A stretch of DNA of 64,000 nt from Bacteroidaceae bacterium (GCA_017466325.1 JAFTUK010000055.1:21675-85674), one strand, 5' to 3'; positions 27,395 through 35,388 are shown, numbered from the stretch's first letter. The notes: generated by a model from the letters alone, not told the origin. Translations and numbers: made by a program.

Positions 27395-27425
27395 AGGTAA
27401 AAAGCAGTTGAAAACCAAACCTTGC

Positions 27426-27467
27426 TTATTGCCGGCAAATAAAATCCAGTTTATTTGCCGGCAATAA
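27426..27467 (+). terminator. GH16 terminator
   Basis: A perfect 18-bp inverted repeat, TTATTGCCGGCAAATAAA (27426-27443) and its complement (27450-27467), with a 6-nt loop. The TTATTTG inside the right arm and AT-rich flanks fit a terminator that could work both ways. Confidence 0.85.
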
Positions 27468-27522
27468 TTGTATTTGTGCTTTTATGAAGTCTTTGCTGGC
27501 GCACAATAATATAACATGCAAA

Positions 27523-27610
27523 AAGTATAATATGCCGTCAGCGATAAGTATAATAGTCTTACACCTGTAAGTATAGTACTCTTACGCCTGCAAGTATAAT
27601 ATAGCGTTTT
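27523..27610 (+). repeat. 23-bp-period tandem array (four units)
   Basis: Units start at 27523, 27546, 27569 and 27592, exactly 23 bp apart, each beginning AAGTATA(A/G)TA. The remaining 13 bases vary between units (TGCCGTCAGCGAT, GTCTTACACCTGT, CTCTTACGCCTGC). Unit three shares the string AGTACTCTTA with the array at 7446. It lies in the gap between the GH16 terminator and the structured-RNA region. Confidence 0.85.
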
Positions 27611-27765
27611 GGGGTAGCATGTGGAGCATGTGTAATAGGTGTACATAATAAGGTCTTTGAGACGTCTTTTTGTTTTTTATCGGAGAGCATGCAAGTACAC
27701 TCTGCTCTTATTTAGTTTGTTCTTCCTGTCAAGAAAAAGGCATAGATTAGATATTTTTCATGTTT

Positions 27766-27799
27766 TTTGCTTTTATTAATAAATTAATGTGTAAATTTG
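27766..27799 (+). promoter_or_regulatory. Possible promoter of the structured-RNA region
   Basis: TTTG at 27766-27769 and TAAATTTG at 27792-27799, separated by 22 bp, one more than the usual range. Initiation would be near 27806. Between 27611 and 27765 no gene or clear signal is seen. Confidence 0.45.
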
Positions 27800-27805
27800 C
27801 CATGC

Positions 27806-28228
27806 AAAGTGTACTTTTGACAAAGGAATATCCCTAACCGTCATTTGACATTTGCATCGTCCGAGCACACGCCGAGCCTTTGGTGCGGCAACCCTTCATC
27901 AGAGGAGGATGGGTGGGGCAAATGGACGAGAACTTATGGAAAGGCGTTTACTTGGCGCTTTGTTCAGGACTCTCTGAAACTTCGCAAACTTTAGATACTG
28001 TCTCGAACTTAGCAACGGTAGATGACCCGGGTGTGATTTTTACATCCATCAGTGTATTCTGTCAGTACGAATTGTATCTTTACGAGACGTACTGTCACAG
28101 ATATATGTATGGAATATGTAGGTCATATCGGCGTGGGCTCTAGCGTTGTCTGTTCAACAGTATCGGGCAATGCGAAGGCCTCAGAGAGTGGGACAGACGA
28201 CAGGCAGTTCCCACGCTTCTTTTTATAT
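27806..28228 (+). ncRNA. Candidate structured non-coding RNA (about 420 nt)
   Basis: This stretch has no credible ORF but many complementary segments: TCGTCC 27857 with GGACGA 27924; GCCGAGCC 27871 with GGTGCGGC 27882 (TTT loop); ACC..CATC 27891-27900 with GATGGGT 27908; GGGTGT 28029 with ACATCC 28042; CAGTACG 28063 with CGTACTG 28088; GTTGTCTGTTC 28145 with GGACAGACGAC 28191; GCGTGGG 28131 with CCCACGC 28210, then TTCTTTTT. The last is a terminator-like closing helix. CATTTG (27849) and CAAATG (27919) could form an overlapping pseudoknot. It is richer in G+C than the genes downstream. It lacks the conserved sequences of tmRNA, RNase P and SRP RNA that I know. It may be a free RNA or a long leader of the cassette at 28293. 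Confidence 0.5.
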
Positions 28229-28292
28229 GTTCGTTCAGATTATTAACCAATTTAATTCTTCAGTTGGGAACCTGAAGAAATGTATAATAATT

Positions 28293-29351
28293 ATGAACGA
28301 AAACAAGTTCTTGAAAATCTTTTGTGTTCTTGCATTTTTTGCATTTGCTGCCGCCAGTTGCTGGGCAACGGCAGAGTCCTTGCATCTGTTACTATCTACA
28401 TTGCCTATTGCTATGTGCTGGATTGTTACCATTGGTTTCTTCTTTATTGCCTCTTGGGGAACCAAAATGATAGTGGATAGTTTCAATCAGAATATCTATT
28501 TAGAGAAAAGAGGGTTGCGTTTACTTGGTGGAATTGTCATCACTCTTATCTTCTGGCTTGCATGCAGTATGCCAACAAATACGCATACATTTTTCTACAG
28601 AAGCGTAATCCATGACAAGGTAATAAGCGACATTTCAACCACAGAGGGTTATCTGGTTCAAATAAAAGACAACACTGTTACTGAAACAAAGATTCAAATC
28701 AAATGTGCAGAGTTAAAGAACAAGGTAGATGTGAAACTTGGCGAGTTGAAGGCCGAGATAGAAAATGACGCAAATCCTGGATTTGGTCCCAAAGCAAAAG
28801 AAATTCTTAGAGGATTTGCAGAACTACTTGGAGTTGCAAGAATCGAGCCTCTCTCATACAGAGGTACATCTGTCCAGGATCGTCAGAGGCTATATGATTC
28901 ATATCGAACAAAGATTTACATCCTTCTTGATAGCCGTTTGATGAGCATCGTCAAAGAAATGACTCCCCCAAATAACAATCATCAGAAGCAAGCAGACAAG
29001 GATTATAAAAATTTGGAATTAGTGAAAACATACATTGAAGACGGAACATTAGATCTTAATGATGCCGATGACATAAGGACAGTATGCGAAAAACTCAATG
29101 CTGGTTATGCCACTATACGCACTTATCAGCAATTTGTTGATTTCAAGGATGAGACAGACCAAGCAACTTATACTTCGCCCAATGCAGTGACAAAAGTTAA
29201 ACGTCTGATTAGTGTCTTTGACACCTGGGCCGATTTCCTAAAAGGCGAGTACAATGGTCATGGATTCTTCTTTTGGGTTCTCATTTCAATCCTTGTAGAT
29301 GTGGCAGCGTTTATTTTCTTTGATATTGCATTCAAAAAACATGAAGACTAA
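28293..29351 (+). CDS. Four-helix membrane protein, first gene of the GTPase cassette
   Basis: The ATG at 28293 (MNENKFLKIF) is chosen because the frame upstream runs through the structured RNA and terminator-like hairpin. The 352-residue product has hydrophobic segments at about 6-24, 34-54, 75-93 and 326-347. Between the third and fourth lies a helical, charged domain of about 230 residues. No family is recognised. It is 29 bp ahead of the GTPase gene on the same strand and has the same AT-rich base composition. Likely the integral-membrane anchor or effector of the cassette. With both termini in the cytoplasm, the large loop would also be cytoplasmic or periplasmic depending on helix 1; not decidable here. 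Confidence 0.72.
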   Translation: MNENKFLKIFCVLAFFAFAAASCWATAESLHLLLSTLPIAMCWIVTIGFFFIASWGTKMIVDSFNQNIYLEKRGLRLLGGIVITLIFWLACSMPTNTHTFFYRSVIHDKVISDISTTEGYLVQIKDNTVTETKIQIKCAELKNKVDVKLGELKAEIENDANPGFGPKAKEILRGFAELLGVARIEPLSYRGTSVQDRQRLYDSYRTKIYILLDSRLMSIVKEMTPPNNNHQKQADKDYKNLELVKTYIEDGTLDLNDADDIRTVCEKLNAGYATIRTYQQFVDFKDETDQATYTSPNAVTKVKRLISVFDTWADFLKGEYNGHGFFFWVLISILVDVAAFIFFDIAFKKHED

Positions 29352-29380
29352 GAATATTAACCCTTTAACTTTATAAAACA

Positions 29381-30337
29381 ATGCCAGTAACAAACAATTC
29401 CAATCCAATACCAGAGGCAGAAGTAGCTCCTATTGTTGCAGAAAACGAAGTTCCTGTTGTAGAGCATCTAAATACAGAACCTATCGCTCATGCCGAAACT
29501 CCTGTACAATCAGAAGGTGTACTTCATGGTTTGAGTTCTGCAGAACTAAATGACCCTAATAGTATAAGAGTTACCATTTCTGACCATAATGCGCCGCTAG
29601 TCATCCTTTTCGGCCCCCCAGCATGCGGCAAGACGATGACATTGGTAAGAATGACCCGTTTCCTGCAAGCAGAAGGTTATACGGTGTCTCCTATCCGTAC
29701 ATTCCGCCCTACATCAGATACAAATTATGTGGACATCTGCGAGCACTTCGATGAAAGAATGAATAGTGACAATGCAGCAGCCTCAACTGACCGTATCAGT
29801 TTTATGCTCGTAGAGGTCATAAAGAATGGACGTAGAATCTGTCAAATTCTTGAAGCCCCTGGTGAGTATTATTTTAATCCCAAGAAACCAAACGCACAGT
29901 TCCCGAACTATGTAAATACCATTATTTCAAGTCAAAACCGCAAGGTTTGGACAATTATGGTCGAACCTGACTGGATGGATCAAACCGACAGAGCCAACTA
30001 TGTCAGCAAAATAAGTCGTTTAAAACAACAAATGAGACCCAAGGACAGTGCAGTTTTTGTTTTTAATAAAATTGACAAAACAAACTTTGTGCATACCGTT
30101 GGCAATATCAATACTTCAGAAGCAATCAAAGAAGTGAAGAATTTGTATCCAAGTATCTTCGTTCCTTTTATGAATCAGAATCCTATAAGCAAACTATGGA
30201 AGGAATACAACTGCGATTTTGTTCCTTTCCAAACAGGTTTCTACACGGAAGCTGTAAATGGAATTACTTATCAAGAAGGACCTCGCGAATATTGTGTCAA
30301 ATTGTGGAAGTGTATCCTGAATAAAATCACTGGTTAA
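29381..30337 (+). CDS. Soluble P-loop GTPase of the cassette
   Basis: A 318-residue protein. An acidic, Pro/Glu-rich, probably disordered N-terminus (1-65) precedes a GTPase domain. G1/Walker A is GPPACGKT at 78-85, and G4 is NKID at 229-232. The expected G3 DxxG appears as EAPGE at 158-162, with Glu replacing Asp. G4 points to guanine nucleotide rather than ATP. No membrane segment, so it acts in the cytosol. It sits between the four-helix protein and the first single-span protein, 5 bp before the latter. The fold resembles GTPases of bacterial GTPase-associated conflict systems, but no exact family is recognised. Confidence 0.8.
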   Translation: MPVTNNSNPIPEAEVAPIVAENEVPVVEHLNTEPIAHAETPVQSEGVLHGLSSAELNDPNSIRVTISDHNAPLVILFGPPACGKTMTLVRMTRFLQAEGYTVSPIRTFRPTSDTNYVDICEHFDERMNSDNAAASTDRISFMLVEVIKNGRRICQILEAPGEYYFNPKKPNAQFPNYVNTIISSQNRKVWTIMVEPDWMDQTDRANYVSKISRLKQQMRPKDSAVFVFNKIDKTNFVHTVGNINTSEAIKEVKNLYPSIFVPFMNQNPISKLWKEYNCDFVPFQTGFYTEAVNGITYQEGPREYCVKLWKCILNKITG

Positions 30338-30342
30338 ATCAT

Positions 30343-31902
30343 ATGGCGTACAGTATCAAACTATTCGTCCATGGTGTCCCAAATGGTCAAGACATTTGGG
30401 GCAACCCTGGTGAAGATGCAAAGTATATAGAGGCGTTCTATGGGCGCAAGTCAAATGTGCCTTCGCAAATGTTTCTGGAGGTAATGCAATTTGGTGGCGA
30501 AACCAACGCTTACTATACTTACTTTTATTATCATGATAAAATACAAGACAGCACAAACCGTACAGGTGGATATTTTGCTTTAACCTTGCGAATAAACTAT
30601 TATTATGCAGACATTCAGAATATCTATAATTTGCTTGAAGCTGCTTTCAATAAGTTTGTTATAGGTAGCGTTATGGAATATACTGCAGGAGGAGGATGCC
30701 GTTTCATGATACCACACTTCATTCAGGCCAATGATACTTTCAAGGCTCTTGAGAAGGAGTTACAGCATTACCTTATGCAATTCTCGAGTAACAAGGATTT
30801 TATATCATTGGGTGCTTTTAAAAGCAATGGACAAAATGATTTTAGTACAATCAATTTGTTAGAGGCAATACCAAATGTTGTGGCAAACCATGTGAAGTCA
30901 ACAGGGAAGATTTCTGTTTCATCATTTCATCCAAATTCTAAAGAACAACAGATCATAAACAAGATGAATGCTGAAATGCAGAATGTAACCTTAAATGCAC
31001 AACAACAAATTGTTGCTGCCCAGCAAAAGGCCAAGCAAGACATTCTTTCTGCCCAAAGAGATAAAGAAATGAGTATTCAGAGTGTCAAGAATGAGTACAA
31101 AGATGCTGATAAAACTATCAGCCAGTTACGTGCTCAGAATGACAAAGTCTCCAAGGAGATAGGCAGATTAAGCGCCCAAATCAATGAGTTGAATGTAAAA
31201 TTGCAAAACGCCCAAGTCTATAAGTCTCGTTACGAAGAAAATGAAAGGAAGTTAGAAAAAACAGAGAAGTTAATTGCAGACATCAAGAAAAATCTTTCTG
31301 GATTGAGTGGCATCTCAGAAATGCTTGGCATTTCTTCTGCCAATTCTGATGACAAACAAAAAAACTTACTTTCTGTGATTAAGAAAATTCATCCCTTTAC
31401 CGATTTTTTCGTAATGATGGTACTTCTCGGAATCATAGGAGTAACTCTCCCAAAAAGTTGCAATAGCAAAGATTCGCCTAAAACCAACTTACTCGCTTCC
31501 GCTGATGTCACGGAAATATGTACGCATGGAGCAACAATGCAGGCAGAAGATTCTGTTGAAAAAGGTGCACCTGAAGCTGTCACCACTTCCCAAGAAACAT
31601 ATGCTGTACAATCTGCGGTTATACAAACTGCAGAATCGTTCCGTTTAAAGTACCCTAATGCAAGAATTGATGTAACCAATATTAATGAGGGAAACGGCAA
31701 ATATATGCAAGTTAGCTCTGGAGATAACTATGAACTTTCTATTAAAAATGTATCAGAGGAACTACATGGTAAATGGGAATGTGACACAAATGCGCTGATA
31801 ATTCGTGACAACTATATCATTCCCAAGTCCCAAGGTACTCACAAAATCACCTATAATGTAAATGGAGAAATATATCTATCTAAAACGATTACTGTCAAAT
31901 AA
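30343..31902 (+). CDS. Single-span protein: N-module, coiled coil, membrane span, outer domain
   Basis: A 519-residue protein with no signal peptide. Residues 1-195 form an alpha/beta module (IKLFVHGVPNGQDIWGNPGED... then TGGYFALTLRINYYYADIQNIYNLLEAAF). Residues 200-318 are a Gln/Lys/Glu-rich coiled coil. A hydrophobic segment at about 353-371 spans the membrane, and 372-519 is Thr/Ser-rich ending in an Ig-like beta region. The N-terminus is expected to be cytoplasmic, next to the GTPase. The next gene starts 1 bp after its stop. The plan is repeated by the protein at 32456. The N-module resembles GTPase-associated (GAP1-like) N-terminal domains only in general pattern; that link is inference. 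Confidence 0.75.
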   Translation: MAYSIKLFVHGVPNGQDIWGNPGEDAKYIEAFYGRKSNVPSQMFLEVMQFGGETNAYYTYFYYHDKIQDSTNRTGGYFALTLRINYYYADIQNIYNLLEAAFNKFVIGSVMEYTAGGGCRFMIPHFIQANDTFKALEKELQHYLMQFSSNKDFISLGAFKSNGQNDFSTINLLEAIPNVVANHVKSTGKISVSSFHPNSKEQQIINKMNAEMQNVTLNAQQQIVAAQQKAKQDILSAQRDKEMSIQSVKNEYKDADKTISQLRAQNDKVSKEIGRLSAQINELNVKLQNAQVYKSRYEENERKLEKTEKLIADIKKNLSGLSGISEMLGISSANSDDKQKNLLSVIKKIHPFTDFFVMMVLLGIIGVTLPKSCNSKDSPKTNLLASADVTEICTHGATMQAEDSVEKGAPEAVTTSQETYAVQSAVIQTAESFRLKYPNARIDVTNINEGNGKYMQVSSGDNYELSIKNVSEELHGKWECDTNALIIRDNYIIPKSQGTHKITYNVNGEIYLSKTITVK

Positions 31903-31903
31903 A

Positions 31904-32452
31904 ATGAAGTTTAAGTATTTCATAATATTTCTCACAGGCATTATGTTTGTAGCATGTGATGCTAAAAAAGAACGGCCAGCCTTCTATGACAATGGAGATG
32001 GTGCGGAGGTTTATAACAATGAAGTTAGCGCAGATTATGGGCAGATGACCGAGGCGGATGTTATATCCATACCATTTTCAGAGAGGAATGGCGTAAAGTA
32101 CGTGAATGTATCTGTGAATGGATTTGGATTTGAAATGATATTTGATACCGGCTGCTCTGGAACTCTGATTTCTGTGGCAGAAGCGAACTACCTCTACAAA
32201 AAGGGATACCTTACCAAAGATGACATACTCGGTATTGGGCAATCACAGATAGCCGACGGCAGTATTGTTGAAAACATGGTTATAAATTTGAAGGAGGTTG
32301 TACTTGATGGCAAAATACGCTGCAGTAACGTAACGGCAACTGTATCCGCCAATAATAATGCACCCCTTCTTCTAGGTAATGAAGTCCTTGACCGAGTTGC
32401 GGCATATGCTGTTGACAATATGAACCAAACCATTAATTTTAAGTTGAAATAG
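31904..32452 (+). CDS. Retropepsin-like aspartic protease lipoprotein
   Basis: Starting at ATG 31904, 1 bp after the previous stop, gives 182 residues; the longer frame from 31862 would overlap that gene and hide the signal. MKFKYFIIFLTGIMFVAC is a lipoprotein signal with the lipidated Cys at 18. The clan AA active-site motif is FDTGCSGTLIS (80-90), catalytic Asp81, as in single-lobed bacterial retropepsin-like proteases that work as dimers. A hydrophobic-hydrophobic-Gly motif (LLLGNEVLDR) near 155-164 fits the family. It should be anchored in the periplasm or outer membrane. Probable substrates are the outer domains of its cassette partners, but that is a guess. Confidence 0.82.
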   Translation: MKFKYFIIFLTGIMFVACDAKKERPAFYDNGDGAEVYNNEVSADYGQMTEADVISIPFSERNGVKYVNVSVNGFGFEMIFDTGCSGTLISVAEANYLYKKGYLTKDDILGIGQSQIADGSIVENMVINLKEVVLDGKIRCSNVTATVSANNNAPLLLGNEVLDRVAAYAVDNMNQTINFKLK

Positions 32453-32455
32453 ACC

Positions 32456-33667
32456 ATGAATGCATCGGTATATATTTTTGGAGAATTCAATAGTGGTTAC
32501 TCGCAGTATCCTGACGACTATTCCTCTAATATTTTCCAGACATTCTCTTCCAATGCAAAATCAACCACACAGATTGCCATCCATCGTGATGGCAATCTTG
32601 TATACTATGGATACATTCGAAAACTTCAACAGAACTGCTATATAGGTCTGTGTGTAGTGTTGAACGGTTTGGCTATTGAGAGAATTGACAGACTCTTTCC
32701 TCTATTTGAAAATACAATTTCATACCTTGTAACCAATGGTAAGTTAGTTCATTTCAATGAACAAGGCGAACTAGTTAGTAATGTGGAGAAATTATATTTA
32801 AACAGAGAGGAGATAGAACTTCTTACAGAATCGCTCAGGGCAGGATTCAATGGATTAGAACAGTATTGTGTACCACTTCCGCCTGTTAGTTATGGAACGT
32901 CAAAAGATTCAAAAAAGGACTTCATTGTTGATGATGAACCAAATGAAATATTCAAGTCAACCCATACCAACGGATACACCTACATCTATAAATCCAAGGG
33001 ATTCAATACTGCACAACTTAATAGTTACAAAGGTATACTGAGTAAGTCGTATAAAGAAAAGCAAGAACTACAAGCGAAACTGGATGCTCTGGAAAAAGAA
33101 CACGCACAAACACTCAGGCAAAAGAAACAATATAAATTTGTTTTAATTCTGTTTGTAGTACTTCTGGGGTGTGCCGTAGGTCTATTCTCCCTTAACGATA
33201 ATTTGAACCTTACACGTCATGCTCTTTCAAATGCAAAAGACACAATAAGCATGCAGAATGACTCTCTGAATGCCAGGAGCAGGAAAATTTCAGATCTATG
33301 CCTTAGGAATGATAAGCTCAATACGCTATACCTGACAGAGATCAAGAAAAGAACAGACGTAGAAAAAAAGTATGAAGGATTACAGAAAATAGTAACAGGA
33401 CGTCAACCGTTCATTATCAAGAAGACTTCTTTCAAATTCGCGACAGGATACCTTACCATTGAATATTATGGTTTAACTGAAGGAAGTGTCGATATTCAGG
33501 TGAAAGCATACAGGTCAGGAGAAGCATACAGCAATACGGCTTCCATTTATGTATATAAGGGTGATAATACTGCAACCGTTTATCTTAGTAGCAGACTTAA
33601 TGGTAGCGAATGGTATTCTTTTGAGGTTCTTCAAGGGAATGTGATTATAGGTGGTAGCAGGCACTAA
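32456..33667 (+). CDS. Second single-span protein of the cassette
   Basis: A 403-residue protein with the same plan as the 519-residue one. Residues 1-140 are an alpha/beta module (TQIAIHRDGNLVYYGYIRK, then CYIGLCVVLNGLAIERIDRLF). A linker and short coiled coil (195-224) lead to a membrane span at 226-246. A second coiled coil (250-312) and a C-terminal beta domain (316-403) follow. There is no signal peptide, so the N-module should be cytoplasmic and the beta domain outside. It starts 3 bp after the protease gene and is the last cassette gene, followed by a hairpin. No known family recognised. Confidence 0.75.
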   Translation: MNASVYIFGEFNSGYSQYPDDYSSNIFQTFSSNAKSTTQIAIHRDGNLVYYGYIRKLQQNCYIGLCVVLNGLAIERIDRLFPLFENTISYLVTNGKLVHFNEQGELVSNVEKLYLNREEIELLTESLRAGFNGLEQYCVPLPPVSYGTSKDSKKDFIVDDEPNEIFKSTHTNGYTYIYKSKGFNTAQLNSYKGILSKSYKEKQELQAKLDALEKEHAQTLRQKKQYKFVLILFVVLLGCAVGLFSLNDNLNLTRHALSNAKDTISMQNDSLNARSRKISDLCLRNDKLNTLYLTEIKKRTDVEKKYEGLQKIVTGRQPFIIKKTSFKFATGYLTIEYYGLTEGSVDIQVKAYRSGEAYSNTASIYVYKGDNTATVYLSSRLNGSEWYSFEVLQGNVIIGGSRH

Positions 33668-33764
33668 AAACTATTCCAGAAGATGTGCTTATTGCAAATG
33701 AAAACACATTGTTAGGTAGAAAAACGCTGATTTATGATGATGTCTTTCGGTGCCGAGCAAATCT

Positions 33765-33798
33765 TCCCCAATGCACTTGGATGTATTGGGGATTTATT
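33765..33798 (+). terminator. Terminator of the GTPase cassette
   Basis: TCCCCAAT (33765-33772) pairs with ATTGGGGA (33785-33792) around a 12-nt loop, followed by TTTATTG. It overlaps the -33 region of the next promoter. Confidence 0.6.
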
Positions 33799-33807
33799 GT
33801 ATATTTG
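33776..33807 (+). promoter_or_regulatory. Promoter of the AAA-PD-(D/E)XK gene
   Basis: CTTG at 33776-33779, a 20-bp spacer and TATATTTG at 33800-33807. It lies inside the longest open frame of the downstream gene and so supports the start at 33838. Confidence 0.75.
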
Positions 33808-33837
33808 CATGGTGAATTGAATAAAAAGGTGGCAGGT

Positions 33838-35379
33838 ATGAAGTATCCTATAGGTATACAGCATTTCTCAGAGTTGAGGACCAATGGGTGGGTGTATGTA
33901 GACAAGACGGCGGTCATCTACCGTTTGTTGTCAAGCGGCAAGTACTACTTTCTGAGTCGTCCCCGCCGTTTCGGCAAGAGTTTGCTGATATCTACCCTCG
34001 AGGCTTATTTCAAGGGACAAAAGGACTTGTTCCAGGGACTTGCCATGGAGCAGTTGGAGACAGAGTGGGTGGAGCATCCCGTGTTGCATCTTGACCTGAA
34101 TGCCAAACCTTTCACCAAGTTACAGGACCTTTACGCCTTGCTTAATGACCAAATTACAATCTACGAACATCAATACGGAAGTGTTGCTGTAGATGAAAGT
34201 CCAGAGGGGCGCTTGCGCCAACTGATCCGTGCCGCCAAGGAGAAGACGGGGCGCAACGTAGTGGTGCTGGTGGACGAGTACGACAAGCCTTTGCTTCAGG
34301 CCATAGGCAACGAGGATTTGCAGAACGAGTTCCGCAGCGCTTTGAAGGCCTTTTATGGCGTTCTGAAAAGTGCGGATGCCGACATACGTTTCGCTCTGTT
34401 GACGGGTGTTAGCAAGTTCAGTAAGGTCAGCGTCTTCAGCGACCTTAACAATATAGAGGATATATCCATGAGTCCGCACTACTATGATATTTGCGGCATA
34501 TCAGAGCGTGAGTTGCACGATACGTTTGACAACGAAGTAGGGGAATTGGCTTCCGTAAACGATCAAACCAAGAAAGAGGCTTATGAAACCCTGCGCCAAC
34601 GCTACGACGGATACCATTTCAGCCCTGACACTCCCGGTATGTATAATCCCTTCAGCATACTGCTTGCATTGAAGAATCAGGAATATGGCAGTTACTGGTT
34701 CAGCACGGGCACACCAACCTACCTTGTGCAGTTAATGAAGGAATTTGACCTTAATCCCAAGGAACTGTCGGGCTATGAGGCAAGTGCCAACGAACTGGAC
34801 AGCGTGCAGATAAAGGTGGACAATCCCATTGCCGTGCTCTATCAGAGCGGCTACCTGACCATAAAGGGGTATGACAAGCGTTTCAAGACATACACGCTGG
34901 ATTATCCGAATGATGAGGTGAAGGAGGGATTCGTGAACTTCCTCTTGCCGTACTATACCTATTCGCGGCAGATAAATAATGCATCCATTATCGGTCAGTT
35001 TGTTCAAAGTCTGGAGCGCGGCAACTCCAACCGCTTTATGGAACTGCTCCAGGCATTTATGGCCGACATCCCATATGAACTTGTCAGGGACTTGGAGGTG
35101 CATTACCAGAATGTAATATATATCATCACCAAGTTGATGGGGCTCTATGTGCAGGCAGAATACCGCACCTCACGCGGCCGCATTGACTTGCTCGTAGGCA
35201 CCGACAAGTACGTCTACATTATAGAACTGAAGCACGATGGCACCGCCGAGGAAGCCCTTGCGCAGATCAACTCCAGGGACTATGCCTTGCCATTCGCCAC
35301 AGACGGCAGGGAAGTGGTGAAGATTGGTGCCAATATCACCAGCGAGACGCGCAATTTGGAACGCTGGGTGGTGGAGTAA
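33838..35379 (+). CDS. AAA-ATPase-like / PD-(D/E)XK nuclease-domain protein
   Basis: From ATG 33838 (MKYPIGIQHFSELRTNGW) the product has 513 residues. The N-terminal AAA-ATPase-like domain carries LSRPRRFGKSLLIST as its nucleotide loop and VVLVDEYDKPLL as Walker B. The C-terminal PDDEXK_9-type domain has GRIDLLVG...VYIIELK, the literal nuclease core. The family is widespread and multi-copy in Bacteroidetes; its function is unknown, with mobile or defence roles suggested. It has its own promoter, so it need not act with the GTPase cassette. An inverted-repeat terminator follows. Confidence 0.9.
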   Translation: MKYPIGIQHFSELRTNGWVYVDKTAVIYRLLSSGKYYFLSRPRRFGKSLLISTLEAYFKGQKDLFQGLAMEQLETEWVEHPVLHLDLNAKPFTKLQDLYALLNDQITIYEHQYGSVAVDESPEGRLRQLIRAAKEKTGRNVVVLVDEYDKPLLQAIGNEDLQNEFRSALKAFYGVLKSADADIRFALLTGVSKFSKVSVFSDLNNIEDISMSPHYYDICGISERELHDTFDNEVGELASVNDQTKKEAYETLRQRYDGYHFSPDTPGMYNPFSILLALKNQEYGSYWFSTGTPTYLVQLMKEFDLNPKELSGYEASANELDSVQIKVDNPIAVLYQSGYLTIKGYDKRFKTYTLDYPNDEVKEGFVNFLLPYYTYSRQINNASIIGQFVQSLERGNSNRFMELLQAFMADIPYELVRDLEVHYQNVIYIITKLMGLYVQAEYRTSRGRIDLLVGTDKYVYIIELKHDGTAEEALAQINSRDYALPFATDGREVVKIGANITSETRNLERWVVE

Positions 35380-35388
35380 AAAGGTGAG

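Noticed and set aside
27523-27610. CRISPR array
   Set aside because: The period is 23 bp with a conserved core of about 10 bp and no cas genes are present; CRISPR units are about 60-75 bp.
27880-28143. 87-residue ORF in the gap before the GTPase cassette
   Set aside because: The composition is odd, no ribosome binding site is seen, and the region folds into many complementary helices, so a structured RNA explains it better.
27806-28228. tmRNA, RNase P RNA or SRP RNA identity for the structured region
   Set aside because: The conserved sequences of these RNAs (such as GAGGAAAGTCC and ACAGAAA of RNase P, the tRNA-like ends of tmRNA, the GGAAGCAG loop of SRP RNA) were not found.
28146-28292. 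49-codon upstream extension of the four-helix protein
   Set aside because: It would translate the terminator-like hairpin and T-run of the RNA candidate, and it would move the first membrane helix deep into the protein.
33685-33837. 51-codon N-terminal extension of the AAA protein
   Set aside because: It crosses the cassette terminator and the gene's own promoter; the family starts at MKYPIGIQ.
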